Shown: piece after piece, positions 50,812 to 62,588 of the stretch
Layout: each line of letters starts with the position of its first letter
How positions within the stretch are numbered: the stretch's first letter is position 1
Assembly (NCBI GenBank): GCA_000697475.1
Contig: JNEU01001055.1
Location: 58,864 to 122,863 of the forward strand
DNA: 64,000 bases
Direction of reading: 5' to 3'
From: Lichtheimia corymbifera B2541
Lineage: Eukaryota; Mucoromycota; Mucoromycetes; Mucorales; Lichtheimiaceae
Made by a program: the position numbers and the translations under genes
The notes under the pieces: generated by a model
Seen by the model: only the letters and a program-made list of their open reading frames with translations
What the model was told of the DNA's origin: nothing
Database searches by the model: none

Positions 50812-52497
50812 ACTCGAAGGTGGTGGTGTGGTGCTGTGGAAGAAGTTGACAAGCGCTCAAAAGTGGACCCCCACCCGCCCAACCTGTTGCCAGAAAAAAT
50901 ATTATCAGGTAAGCCACCCGCTGAAAATCGTCACACAGCTATTGCTGCTGCATGTCGCTGTTGCACTGACTTTGGAATTCATGCCACACATACATAGCAA
51001 CCACACCTTGGATACCTATAGTGATTCATCATTCCTTATATTAGAATAAATAAAACTGAGATTAATCAGAAAACATTGGCTGATGTTATGTATCTTTCAA
51101 AAGGAACAATGATTGATTGAATAAATAATCTCATAATAGCAGGTCGTCGTTGCCTAGCAACTACTACAACTTGCATGTTATGTATTATATCAGCACACGT
51201 TTATCGCCTTGCATAGTGCAAACACATTCCAGGTTAAAACTTGGATGGATGTCACATGGGCATTAAACAGCTGGCCTGTGCCAAGTGTTACGCTCGACTA
51301 CTGCGGCAATGTGCGTCATGATTTTCAGCATTTCATCAACACCATAAAAAAGTCGAACCATCATCATCATCAGCATCCTGTGTGCCACAGACACACCAAG
51401 TTAATGCGAGGAAATGAAATCCATCATCCATGTGCAGAGCATTTTTTTTTCTTCACACGGTATGTGCGGGCTGTCGGGATCTATGCAAGATGAGAATGAT
51501 TTTCACACACACACATGTATGGCAGGTTCTCAACATTATTCCTGCATGAGCTACGTAATATCTTGCTCCCATAACATCGGGAACTGGTGATCAAACTCAA
51601 TGCTGCACCCATACTCACACGCACCCCGGTATCCTCATGATAAACAGGCATTCTCCTTGCTTTTACAAGATGCAATCAACCATTCAAGAATACACGTCAT
51701 AATGAAACACGGGGAACAATGACAGGTGTGTGATGGAAGAAGATAAAGAATGAGGATAGAGCGAATTCACGGGGTGTTTTTGCCGATCATCTTATTCATG
51801 TGCCGTTCATGGTAAGGCATGACCTTCTTTTTTGATAAGCTTAATGCTCGAAATGACATTATACTTCCGCCCACGAACACATTTCCCCCGCTGTGTGCGT
51901 GTGTGTGCGTCTGCTGTTGTTGCTGACATTGATGCATATTAAAGTTTCCAATTGCATTGGATGACATATAGTGAATGAATACGACGCTATGTGAAACAAC
52001 GCCTAAAATGCAAATGAGGATTACACGCAGGGTCTAATCCGCTCTTACAAATAGCAGTGTGTGCTTTGACAGTGATAGCGGTGAAGGATTACATAATGCG
52101 AAGCAGATTTTGTGAGGGTATATAATGATCCATGCATCCTACCCACCAAAAAAAAAGAGTGACACAAAAAGACATGTGGGAGTACCATTCGTTTGGCTTT
52201 CGACTCAGCCGTTTGCTCACACATCTTGGTGTGATGAGAGTTTAGTGATGCACAACCGAGATGCGCGGAGCGTTTACGATAGGCTAGCAAAATGTGCACG
52301 TGGTTACCCAAGCACACATTCTTACTGATTTGCCACCCATCGTCGTCATCCATCCATTGACCCAAAAAAAAAACATATACGTACACGCCTGCAATGATAT
52401 GAAATGAGGGATGAAAGGTATTTTATACACATGGCTATTGAAAGTAAGTAAGGGGAAAAAAGATGAACATGACAACTAAAGTTGGGTAAATGGTAAG
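50812..52497. other. Intergenic (NOP58 promoter side / bHLH 3' side)
   Basis: About 1.7 kb with no supported gene. Frames of 64-113 codons on both strands lack domains. A CACGTG site lies near 52298. The NOP58 promoter should be in the left 300 bp. Confidence 0.45.
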
Positions 52498-53695
52498 TTA
52501 TGACGAGGATGTTGATGATGGATGCTGCAACGACGCCAATTCACGGTGTAGTTGATCCTTTTCTTGTGTCCATTGTGTTTCACGTTCACGCAGCGTTGCA
52601 ATATACTCCAAGGCTAAGATAGGTATATACAAGGTGAGTGTGTGAGAAAACAACAAAATGCCCTGCATTATGCTCATGTTTACCTTTACTCAAAATTTCC
52701 CACTTGCTTGTTTTGAGCCCCTTTTCCACTGGCAGGATATCACGTAACTCGTCAAACAGGTCATTCATCTCTTTACGTCGTTTGCGTTCGGCAAGTTTAT
52801 GGCTAATGCGTAACTCGGGTGATCGAGAATATGCAGATGATGATGATCCCGCTCGTTCTCTTGTGGTGAGTTGCTCCGATTCGTCGTCAGGTTGTCTCAT
52901 GCGTGCAAGACTTGAGCGACGTAATGAAGGAGTAACAGCTCCACCACCACCATTTTGTCGTGGATTGTATCGTGCACTTGATGTGATGGCAACAGAATGC
53001 CTACGCATATTATCCGCTGGTGACCCTATAGCTGGGTGCTGAGGTTGAGATGATACAGGCTCATCGAGCCACATGGCATTGGAGGAGGAGGAAGAAGAGG
53101 GTTCATTGTTTCCTGTGGTGGATGACATTGACATTTCAGTGTCATTGGTATTATCCCTAAACCTTGTGATTTGTGATATAGATGGAAGAGAATCTCGTCT
53201 CCAGGGTTCCAAATTACCACCATTGCTATTAACAGCTGTGTTATGCAGCGGTGATGGTGGAGATTGCTGCGATGGCGGAGGAAGTGTGTTTGCAGGGAAA
53301 CGAGATAATGGGTCAGATTCAGGTGAGCGGTATTGATATTGATATTGAACAGAAGGTGAACGACGACGATTTGGTGGTGAAGAAGGTGAACTGCTTGTGT
53401 TGGTTGCTGTGCTAACAATACTTGCTAATGAGCTTCTCCTAGAATCGGATGCAGCAGCGGCTCGGTGGTCAGGTTGGGAATAAGGATGATGGCGGAATGA
53501 TGGAAGTGGATGCAGAGACCTTGATGCAGGATCAAGCGAAGGTCGACGAGAAGATGGCAAAGAAGGTGATGCCCTAGCAACAAGAGGTGGCGGTGGTGAT
53601 GAGTTATGGTGATGAAGTTCTGTTGAAGAAGGAATACGAGCGTGGGGAGGAGGTGGTGGTGTAGTGGAAGATGGAAAGTGATTTGTGAGCAGCAT
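52498..53695 (-). CDS. Basic helix-loop-helix transcription factor
   Basis: Two exons (53695-52684 and 52613-52498) give 375 residues. The frame is open further upstream but without an ATG, so 53693-53695 is taken as the start. The first 310 residues are Pro/Ser-rich and low-complexity, with repeated RRxS motifs ([24 protein letters not shown]) that look like basophilic kinase sites. The C-terminal bHLH reads [20 protein letters not shown] (basic region and helix 1), [20 protein letters not shown] (helix 1 end, loop and start of helix 2) and [16 protein letters not shown] (helix 2). The His-x3-Glu-Arg-x-Arg-Arg pattern predicts E-box binding. The short helix after helix 2 ([20 protein letters not shown]) may be a zipper-like extension. 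Targets are unknown. Confidence 0.85.
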
Positions 53696-56600
53696 AGTTA
53701 CAAAGAGAAAAGAGTAAAAGACGCTGCAAAATGGAGGAGACCCGCATTTTGTTTGTGTAGACTCCGCGTCGCAAATCGTTAGCACGTGCTGCTATCTCCA
53801 AGCGCCACATGGCCGGATCCTCCCCCCTCATCTTCACTCTTTTTGCTCTCTCTCCTCATTTCCTCCGCTCATCATCACTGAATTAAGCTGCAACCTTTTA
53901 TATAATCATTACTTGTATATCAGGGGCAACATAAGCTCATAAAGAAAACGTGTGCACCCATCTTGTCGATCGTGGTCAATAGGCCAACCCTTACTATTAC
54001 ACTTATTCAGCTCTTAACTTTGCAAATATTATTGACAGTGTATGATGCAGCTCCAGGTATGGCCACGGCGCACATCTCCCTTTGTGTGATGTTTATGTAT
54101 GACAGAAGCACGTGTTTCATGCTCGTTAACCCATCGCCTCGACCCACCCACATGTGTCAAAACCTTGTCCCGATTATGGCAAATATCCACGAGTAAAGCA
54201 TATGGTTTCGAGTGAAGCAGAGCATAACATCTCCGTCGATATAACTCAACTGTGGCGGGATAATGCAGCATTCATGTTCTCTAATACACGCTTTTCCGCG
54301 CAAATAAAACCCTGTGGCAAAAGAGATGGCCCATTCTCCATTATAAAAGGAGACGGCATGCACAAGAAAGGAAACTGACACATTTTTATCCAACGGCACG
54401 AGCGGTTGGTCCATGTCGCAATTAAGGGGGAATTTCCATAAACCCTCTCTTTATTGTCTCCACTATATCTTAGGACACCATGTGCACATAACATAGCATA
54501 CCTTCATTGTGATCGCTTTGTATGTAAAGCTCATCTAGAGACCCATGAAGAAAATACGCCAACACTGGGTCATGACCATTATCGGGTGCAGCACATGTCT
54601 GGCACATGTTTCCTCGTTACTGCAGCTAGTACTATGTGCTACAACAACCACAACAATCCATCTCGTAGCTCCATAATATGCTGGACCCAAACTTTGTATA
54701 CCAGCATAGATATGCATCTAAAGCACATGCACATATACATTTGACCAACAGCTGTCATCCCCACCACCATTACGTAACACAGGCTTTCATGCAATATTGT
54801 GCTTTGCTATTGCCACGATGACGATCTCAATACCCAATATTAATTGGTTCCGCCGTATCCATGCAACGTTGCCTTTATCTCCATAGTGATGTGTCGTATC
54901 ACAAATTATTTTTGCTCTCATTTCATTTAAGTTGCCAAGAGAAACATTGCATCGAAACCAGCAAGAAGGATGTAATAGTAATCGAAGAAGTCTATGAATA
55001 AAAAGGATGGGTGGTCGAAGCATATTGAAAGAAAAGCCTGTCTTTTTCATGATAGGGTACTAGGTGCATAAGAAAGGTATGCCGAGCATGACATCAGCAT
55101 CAAGAATCAATGATGTCTTTCTTCTTTATTCATTTGACCCAGCTATTCGAATAATCCTAAAAATGAATTGCATCAATATATAGATAGCGGGCGACTACGT
55201 CACCATCACCTCCACTTTTGAGATGCGTAAAATGATCAAGGGATCATCCGTACTGAGAATATAATCCCAGTCACAATAGCGTTGCTACCCATAATAGGAT
55301 TGTTAACATCATAGACTAAAGGATGATGCTGCTTGATATTGAATGGAGATGGTAATCAAGGAATATGGCGTTTTTTGTTGTGGGAAAGCCCATTCCCACC
55401 ACACCATATCTGGCCAACCATTTGCATATCCGAAAGGTAGCTGACGATTTCGATCTCCAACGAGACAAGCACAGACGTCCTCCTTGATGTCCGCATTGCT
55501 GTGGTTCATCCTCAAAACAATGAAGGTGACACAGGTTTTTATGCACGCAGCAGCATAGTTTACATGTATGATTGCGTTGGAAAGGTTGATAATATGTTTG
55601 ATACGATTACGCAAATGCTACAGCGCCAGCCTTTGTAACTCAAAGCAAAAGGCAACCCCTTAATGGATCCCAAATTTCACTTTTACTATTGAATGAGTCA
55701 TAACAATAAAATCCCCAACGTAATGGTTGCTTGGACCTTTATCGGCATAAAGGGATTTATGCAAAGTGGAATAGCAGTAAGCAAAGATAGTAGATAGTAG
55801 TAGCAGCGATGAGCACATCCCATTACCGGGCTTAATCTCGGTTTCACGAGTGATAGCCTTCCAATCTATCGGTAGCAACCATTGACAAGCTAAATGAAGA
55901 AGGCGTGATACAGCATGCTGGAAGACTCGGGTCATCTGTGGGAATGAAATATAGATGGTCCTGTTATACTGGGTGACTTTTCTTACACACTCAGCAATAT
56001 CAATGAGATACTTTCACTGGAGCACACGTTCACCATGTGCATCATGCGATTTTATGTATACCAAACAAGTTTAACCGAGGAAGCTTCTCAATGCTTTCTT
56101 GGAACAGGATAATGGCACTATGGCATAGATTCGATCTCCCTTGGCTACCTTGACCTTTTATATTCTCACTTAGTAAGCAATCCCCAAATTTTGCCGGTTG
56201 ATTTGTCAGTGGATGTTACAAGAGCATTTCCATAGCAACGGCCTTTATTGCTTGCTTTACGTGAAAAGACAATGATAATCTTACCAAAGTAGTTGAAGGA
56301 ACGTGGGGATTTGGTACCTGAGAAGATAAGTTGCCAAATTCAATGATGGCTTATATGTGACGCCTCGCAACTAATGTTTGACCCGGTTCGGTCCGGCGGC
56401 TATAGAGAGAGGCAAGGTATATTCTGAGTTGTAACTTACCCCACCTTTTTCCTTTGTACGTGTGTGTGTGTAATTATTCCGTGGGTAATGCAAGAAAGGG
56501 TAAGCTTGATTATAGACATGCTGCTTTGCACGTACAAAGGATAACATTTTCATAGAAGAAAAGGATAGTCGAGAAACAAATGATGTTTTAGAAGCAGCAG

Positions 56601-56824
56601 GTTTCATGAGAAAACTCATCATTAGCATGTATATTGGGAGACAGCGAAGGCTATTTGTATCCCAGCAGGTATATCTCGACGGGGTAGTGCTAACACAACA
56701 GTGTCACATACCAGACAGCCGCACCTTAATCGAGACACTCATCACACACCGATAAAACTTGGACTCGGCCTTTTATTTGCGTTCCTTTTCAACTTCTCAT
56801 TTACTTCCATTCTACATTACAACA
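53696..56824. other. Gene-poor region of about 3.1 kb
   Basis: The longest stretch without a convincing gene. It is divergent, so it includes the bHLH promoter (left) and the Mpv17 promoter (right). Short minus-strand frames (55309-55614 and 55660-55935) and plus-strand frames contain no recognisable domain. A decayed gene or element is possible, but I cannot show it. No tRNA seen. Confidence 0.4.
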
Positions 56825-57650
56825 ATGTCGACTGCTCCAGCTTCTTCTTTGCCCTCATGGCTCGCTTGGTACCTTGCCCAACTTGCTGCCAACCCTCTTC
56901 GCACCAAGGCTATCACCAACAGTATCTTGGCAGCTAACCAAGAAGCTGCTGCCCAAAAGTTGTCCGGTAGCAAGAGCATCGATAAGCGTGTGTTCCAAAT
57001 GGCTGCTTACGGTAAGTACGGCATGCAATGTTCAGGATACACAACCATGCTGCATATTCATTGTGTGTTGTTGAATGATTGATGTCTAACTTTAAAATTC
57101 ATATTCCACCAGGTCTTCTCATTGCTGGTCCCTTGAACCACTTGTTGTATGAGATTATGGGCAAGTTGCTCGCTGGCAAGCCTGCCAAGCAAGCTAAGAT
57201 TGGTCAATTGCTCTTCAGCAACTTCATCATCTCCCCTACCATGAATTCCAGTAAGTAATCAGGAAAGCGGGATTGCGGATATCAATGATAAAAGATGACT
57301 GATGGTGGGAATCTAGTCTACATCAGTGTCATGACCATTCTTGCTGGTGCTCGTTCCTTTGACGAAGTCAAGAAGGCATGGAAGAACGGTATCTTGTCCA
57401 TGCAAAAGGTTTCATGGTGCGTCTCCCCCTGCAGCATGATCTTTGCCCAAAACTTCATTCCCCAATTCGCCTGGGTGCCTTTCTTCAACTTGACCGCCTT
57501 TTGTAAGTGTCTGAATAAGGATATGGATGGGAATATGGATTACGGGAGCAAGATTTTAACTTTATATCTATAGTCGTTGGCACCTACTTGAACACCATGA
57601 TCAAGAAGCGTCGTATGGAGGCTGCTAAGAAGGAGGGCAAGGAGCAGTAA
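56825..57650 (+). CDS. Mpv17/PMP22-family organelle membrane protein
   Basis: Four exons (56825-57011, 57113-57250, 57317-57502, 57574-57650) give 195 residues, the usual family length. It starts MSTAPASSLPSWLAWYLAQL and has the family block ANPLRTKAITNSILAANQEA. Further landmarks: YGLLIAGPLNHLLYEIM, FIISPTMNSIYISVMTILAG, the FxxVKKAWKNGILS helix, and WVPFFNLTAFFVGTYLN near the end (corresponding to PxxWxxxNF and xxxFxxW in relatives). The C terminus is Lys/Arg-rich. Four membrane helices are expected. Members reside in peroxisomal (PMP22) or inner mitochondrial (Mpv17, Sym1) membranes, where channel-like activity has been proposed; which organelle applies here cannot be decided. It is convergent with the BRAT1-like gene, with 230 bp between stop codons. 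Confidence 0.9.
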
Positions 57651-57880
57651 ATTCACTCCATATCCTATATTCAACACGTACACCACGTATACAGACACAC
57701 ACGCACACACACAATGACCTTCCCCTTTATCCCCCCCCCCACCGTTATCCTATTATTTCCCTTCAGCAGGTTAATCCCCGCTATCACATGGTCTTAATGG
57801 CAGGTCCAAATATTATACATAGGAAATTGTATTTAAACAAACACTCAAATCAGAAAACTATTGCATGAATGCTGTGCTCA

Positions 57881-60800
57881 TCAATTGTAACAATCCAGGA
57901 TGTTGCGGTCATCATCGGGATTTTTGGGATCAAGTGACATTGTCATCATGGCAGCATTGATATCGAGCGCCTCTTGGAAGATATGTTCGGGATCAAGGGC
58001 ACCTTGTAATTTCTTCATATCCAATCGGCCAAGTGCATTGACAAATTCTTGTTCTTTGCTGGCGGTCTCATCGAATGCTCGTTTGTGTTCGCCTTTCTGC
58101 ATGGAAACATGGGGATAATCCCGCAAGATATGTTGTATGACATCATATGCTTGAGCTCGCACTCGACGTTGGGTATCTTTTGTCTATGTTTATGTCATAC
58201 GTCAATCTGTGTTTATCTATATTCCCTTTTATCCTACCCAACGTACCGCTTCAATGATCCAGTAATCGCCTTTGATCATGAAAAATACAGACTCGGGCTC
58301 GGTTGCCATGGCAGCATCATCATCTTCGGTACGAGTACGCTTTTGCTGTGCGTTTTCATGCAAATGCAGTTTCCAGAATGCATAAAGTACTTGCAACATA
58401 CGCATGATCACATCCGAATCGGGGTCATCCATTAGTTTGGAAACAATGATAGGGCTTTTGTGAAAGGAAAACAAGACATATATCAGCATCGCTTATAATA
58501 TGCTCATTCTAGCCCACTCACTTGAGAGATGTTTGATCTGTAGACGACGTAGATTCGATTGTCATTCCTTCGCAAGACCGGTTGCTGACTAGACAACAAA
58601 TGGCATCCAAAGCTGCTCGACGTACAAATGCCTCCGTGTCGTATAGGAACCGTGGTAGCTGGGATGCCACTTCGCGAATTCGTTGATGCTGCTGAATGAA
58701 ATACCACCCATCTTTACTCCGCATGAAATTCTTTGTGGATTCACGTTAGCTTGAGAAGCTAGGTTACTCAACCACATTCCATCCCTTTTGATTTACCTGC
58801 AACACGTCCAGCGCTGTTGCTCTCACATAAGGTTCTTTGTCATTGATGCATCGTAAAACCATAAAGGGTAACTTGTGCTCCAAAGCAAATGCCATCTTGA
58901 ATTCGGATCGTGGCTAAGTAAAAAATCAACATGTAAGCGACAAGGCTTGCATTGCGAGTGTCCGTGTACTCACTGGCTTAAAGAGATTCCCGATGAATTC
59001 AATAGCCGAATCTCGTACATCCCATTCTTGATTCACCAACATGAGTTCCAGTGCCATCATAAAGGATCCTGCAACGGCCTAATCCACTCTTTGTATTAGA
59101 TCATGCCATTCCCCAGCATCGTGTATCATTACCTGATCCATCATTAGTGTCCCCAGCTTGTCATGGGCCATGAGCTCTTGAAACGTTTCCAGAACGAGTG
59201 CTGCGCTTCGACCACCCATGATCTTTTCATTAAGCAACCATAACAGCTTTCGCATTGTCTAACATCGAGGAAGAAAACGTAACCGTATTAGAAGTCGATA
59301 TGCCTATCACAATTCATTTACTTTTACCTTTGAAACTATATCCACCGAATCAGCATTGGCGAAATTGTGGAAGAGTGTAAGGATAAGTTTCAATGCCAGC
59401 TTGAGAACACGTTGATCCGATGACAGCTCGCTTTTTTCAAGAACGCCTTCGACAGCATCAAGCGTTGTGCTCTATATCGTTCTGTATAAGCCATAGCTTA
59501 ATGACATATATAGGCCAACACATACCATGGATATGCCAGGAAAATTGGATAACAAGGTGTTCAATATCCGCAAAATCACTTGGATGATACTTTTACGTGA
59601 ATGGAGTGTCCTGACATTGTTGAGTAGTAACGTCTAGCAGCAATTCAAATTTTGAGTAAACCATCTATGTCTCCATGTGATGACAGTTGGGTTGTACCGT
59701 TTGATTGTTTTCTGAGGATGATAGTGAAGGTGATGTACAGGTGTTGAGCAAATCAAGCATTTCTTGATGTAAAGTGGTGACTTGTGGTGATCCAGAATTT
59801 GCAAATCTTGTGAGCAAGGGAAGTGTTGTTTCTTTCAGAGACACAGACGTAAGGACGTTGGTGAGTTTGGCAGGACCTTCCGTCATCCTTGCAGATTCAC
59901 CCACCATGTACTCGTAAGCTGTTTGAGAGTGATTGTGTGTAAGTAAGTAAGTATGGACGATGATCTTCATATTTACCTTTCTTTATGTCTGTATCACCTT
60001 CAAGATCCACCGGCTCGTCTTCCAGCAATAGTGACAAAGGAGAAGGCACCCACTCAAACATCACCGCTAAGATCTCCAAAGTCTTGAGTAAGGCTATGCG
60101 GTTGGTCACGTGAATCAATGGCAATAAATCACTCAGCTATATGAGATAGGGTTGATTAGGCACGGGTCCCATGTTGATTTTTGCTCCTAACCCTACCAAT
60201 CGTTCATGCAGCATGTAATGCAAAGCAGCCTCTGATCTTGATTCCACCATAACCCAGCAGAATTCGAGTGCGGATAATAGGAGTCTCACATTCTTGTCTC
60301 GTTGTCTAATGATGTTCTTAATTTGTGATGTGGGATTGAGCGTCTGATATAATCTTGATGAGCCGTGCTTCTCAATCACCAATCGAAACGTCCTGCAGCT
60401 CTCTGCCACAACCTAGATACATCCAATTAGGAATCCACACCTTTGATGACCATTCTAACTTTTACACTTACATAAAGACTAGTATCCGTAAATCCTTGTT
60501 GAATGCCATCTGTTACTGCTTTATGATTGATGATCCTAATTATGCATTGTTAATCTCTGCCATGGTGTGGTCCTTTGTCATGTTTCTTACCATTCCAGGG
60601 CTGGTTCACATGATAAAAAAGAGCGGCATATCTCCAAACTAGCACATCGCATAGCCGGTTCCTCAGCATGCAATCCCTCCATGATACGATCCAATGTCGT
60701 TGAATACGTGGTCTGCAATGTCTGAAACACGACCGGATTGTGTGATACAATGCTGCCCAGTAACCGAAAGCATAGAGCGCGCACGCGATAATCTTGTTCA

Positions 60801-61098
60801 GGCTGTTCGCAAGTCTTTTTTGGATATATCAGAAGCAGATAAATACATGTGAGAAGTCGTGCACTGGTGCGATCATGCCGATCTATGAGCGAACCTGATT
60901 CAGAACATCAAGAGCATTCAACGATTCGAGCTGTTGCAGAGTGCTTTTGCTGATGACGCCGTTGAGGAAAGAAAACACCTTTTCATAAAGTGTGTCGTCA
61001 ACTTCTCTTGAAATGTGAGGGATCGCTTCGAACACGTTACTGGCATGTGTGTATTCGTCGTCCATTGTGGTGCAAGGTGGAAGGGTGTACAATGACAT
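57881..61098 (-). CDS. BRAT1-like HEAT-repeat protein (Integrator INTS11 partner homologue)
   Basis: About 15 exons and 800 residues, close to the 821 of human BRAT1. The first in-frame ATG is at 61098, with another good one at 61065 (MDDEYTHASN). HEAT-type helices run throughout. Three stretches resemble BRAT1 from memory: NQEWDVRDSAIEFIGNLF (BRAT1 has a WEVRDSALEFL stretch), CINDKEPYVRATALDVLQ (BRAT1 PESYVRASAV), and the C terminus ALGRLDMKKLQGALDPEH with the final ILDCYN (BRAT1 ends DCY). In animals BRAT1 binds the INTS11-INTS9 endonuclease module of Integrator, with its C-terminal tail reported to enter the INTS11 active site. Alternative: another HEAT-repeat family; the order and spacing of the three matches argue against it. 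Exon limits are approximate. Confidence 0.72.
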
Positions 61099-61509
61099 TC
61101 TGCTCCTGCTTTTTTCAATGCGCTCAAATCCAAATCCCGATAATATGGTCAGTGCAATAAAAGGACATTATCTCCACTACCACCTGAATCAAATCGAGAA
61201 TGTACCTTCATTATCCCATTTCTACTCAATGATTCATCCTTGATTTTGGATATTATCAATGGCACATAATATGACACTACCCTGAACCCCTGCCCTGCTA
61301 AAATATTCGCATCATATGCTAAGCATGTAACCAATGGCACGTCTATGCGTAACCCAGGTACATTGAATGCGTCTCCGCTGGTGCCACGAGTTTGCTGCGC
61401 AAACAGCAATTAAGAAGCGCCGCTTTCTTTTTCCAACTTGTGTATTTGTCTATATAAGCAGCTTCTTTCTTTTTCTGATACCATTGTAAAACACTATATT
61501 TGATATCAA
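61099..61509. other. Divergent promoter region (BRAT1-like / four-helix protein)
   Basis: About 410 bp shared upstream region of two divergent genes. No gene. A T-rich stretch (about 61420-61490) precedes the plus-strand ATG. Confidence 0.5.
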
Positions 61510-62390
61510 ATGGCCAACCCTCCTACTTGCTGTTGTTGTTTTAGCTTGAGGTGATTAAATCAACCTAATAATAATGAAGATGATATCAACGGTTACTAAC
61601 TTTGTTGTTCTTAAGGACTGCAGCTTTGCTGCAAATAGTCGCTAATATCATTGTTAATATATTTTCTTTGTTTGCGAGCTTAAGCAGAGCCTGGGTTGCT
61701 TTTAATGCTGGAGATTTTCAATTTTCCTCTCTTCGCGTCATGCCGTTCGTCTGCCTTGCGATGTTGATTGTTGGCCTTATGGGAGCATGGAAGGTAAGCA
61801 ACAAAAGATCTATAATGGCTTCCTTATGTCGACAACGAATCTTGGTGCTTAGAATGATTTACGGTCATGTAGCGCAAGGCAAACTATATTCGGATAAGTG
61901 CCCTGTACGAGTTGGCTATGTTCATCTATCACACTGGGGATCTGGTTTACGATTTCATGACAACTACTGTGGCAGATATTTGCAAAGAACAATTCGCAAA
62001 CAAACATTCTACTGATCCCGAAAGCGTGGAAGCGTTTTGTGATTCACCTCTATTCTTTTTCTTTTTTGTCCTTGTCTTTGTATGTATGACGGGACCTTTT
62101 GTTTTGCTCGATGTAAGTGTAATCGTAAATGTTGCAACGATACAGGCTATGTTGGATCTTATTGACAAAATCCTCAACTTTATCACATACCATAGTTGAT
62201 GTTGGTGATCACGCTCTACCGATATGCGCTATATATCACCAACCAAGAATACCATGAGCAACTGCGATATGCCTTACCGAATGAAAAATCAGAAGGTGTA
62301 AGCTCTGCACCATTGACAACCCGGATCTTTCTACGCAAGCGAGCAAACCAATCTATAGCTGATAACCAAGAAAAGATCCCTACCGTGTAG
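61510..62390 (+). CDS. Orphan four-helix membrane protein with N-terminal Cys cluster
   Basis: Exons 61510-61550, 61616-61793, 61873-62112 and 62196-62390 join in phase to 217 residues. It starts MANPPTCCCCFSLR, with four adjacent Cys (possible palmitoylation). Helix 1 is TAALLQIVANIIVNIFSLFA; helix 2 is VMPFVCLAMLIVGLMGAWK. A loop follows, with ALYELAMFIYHTGDLVYDFM, and two acidic/Cys features (VADICKEQF, VEAFCDSP) lie in the segment before helix 3 (LFFFFFVLVFVCMTGPFVLL). Helix 4 is LMLVITLYRYALYI, and the tail is hydrophilic. The topology resembles tetraspanin-like small membrane proteins, but the CCG motif is absent. I do not recognise the family; it may be specific to this lineage. The splice models are supported by CTAAC and CTCAAC branch sites and a single consistent frame. 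Confidence 0.7.
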
Positions 62391-62588
62391 ATAATGATAC
62401 CGTATACATGCAATAATCTGCTTTCTAAATCCTATTATGAGCAAATGGAACATCATTGAAAACCTACTTTTTTGGGGGTTGCAATTTCATTATGCATTGA
62501 CTCATTGTGCCTTGACATGTCGCGTCTTATGTATTACCCGTGTGTGATTGACCATACAGCTAGCTGCACGATTGCTCGCTTAATTCAT
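62391..62588. other. Spacer before the tandem array
   Basis: About 200 bp of 3' flank of the four-helix gene. No feature recognised, apart from possible remnants of a preceding repeat unit. Confidence 0.4.

Noticed and set aside
56340..56420. GGTTCGGTCC string resembling a tRNA T-arm
   Set aside because: No matching acceptor stem, anticodon arm or D arm around it.
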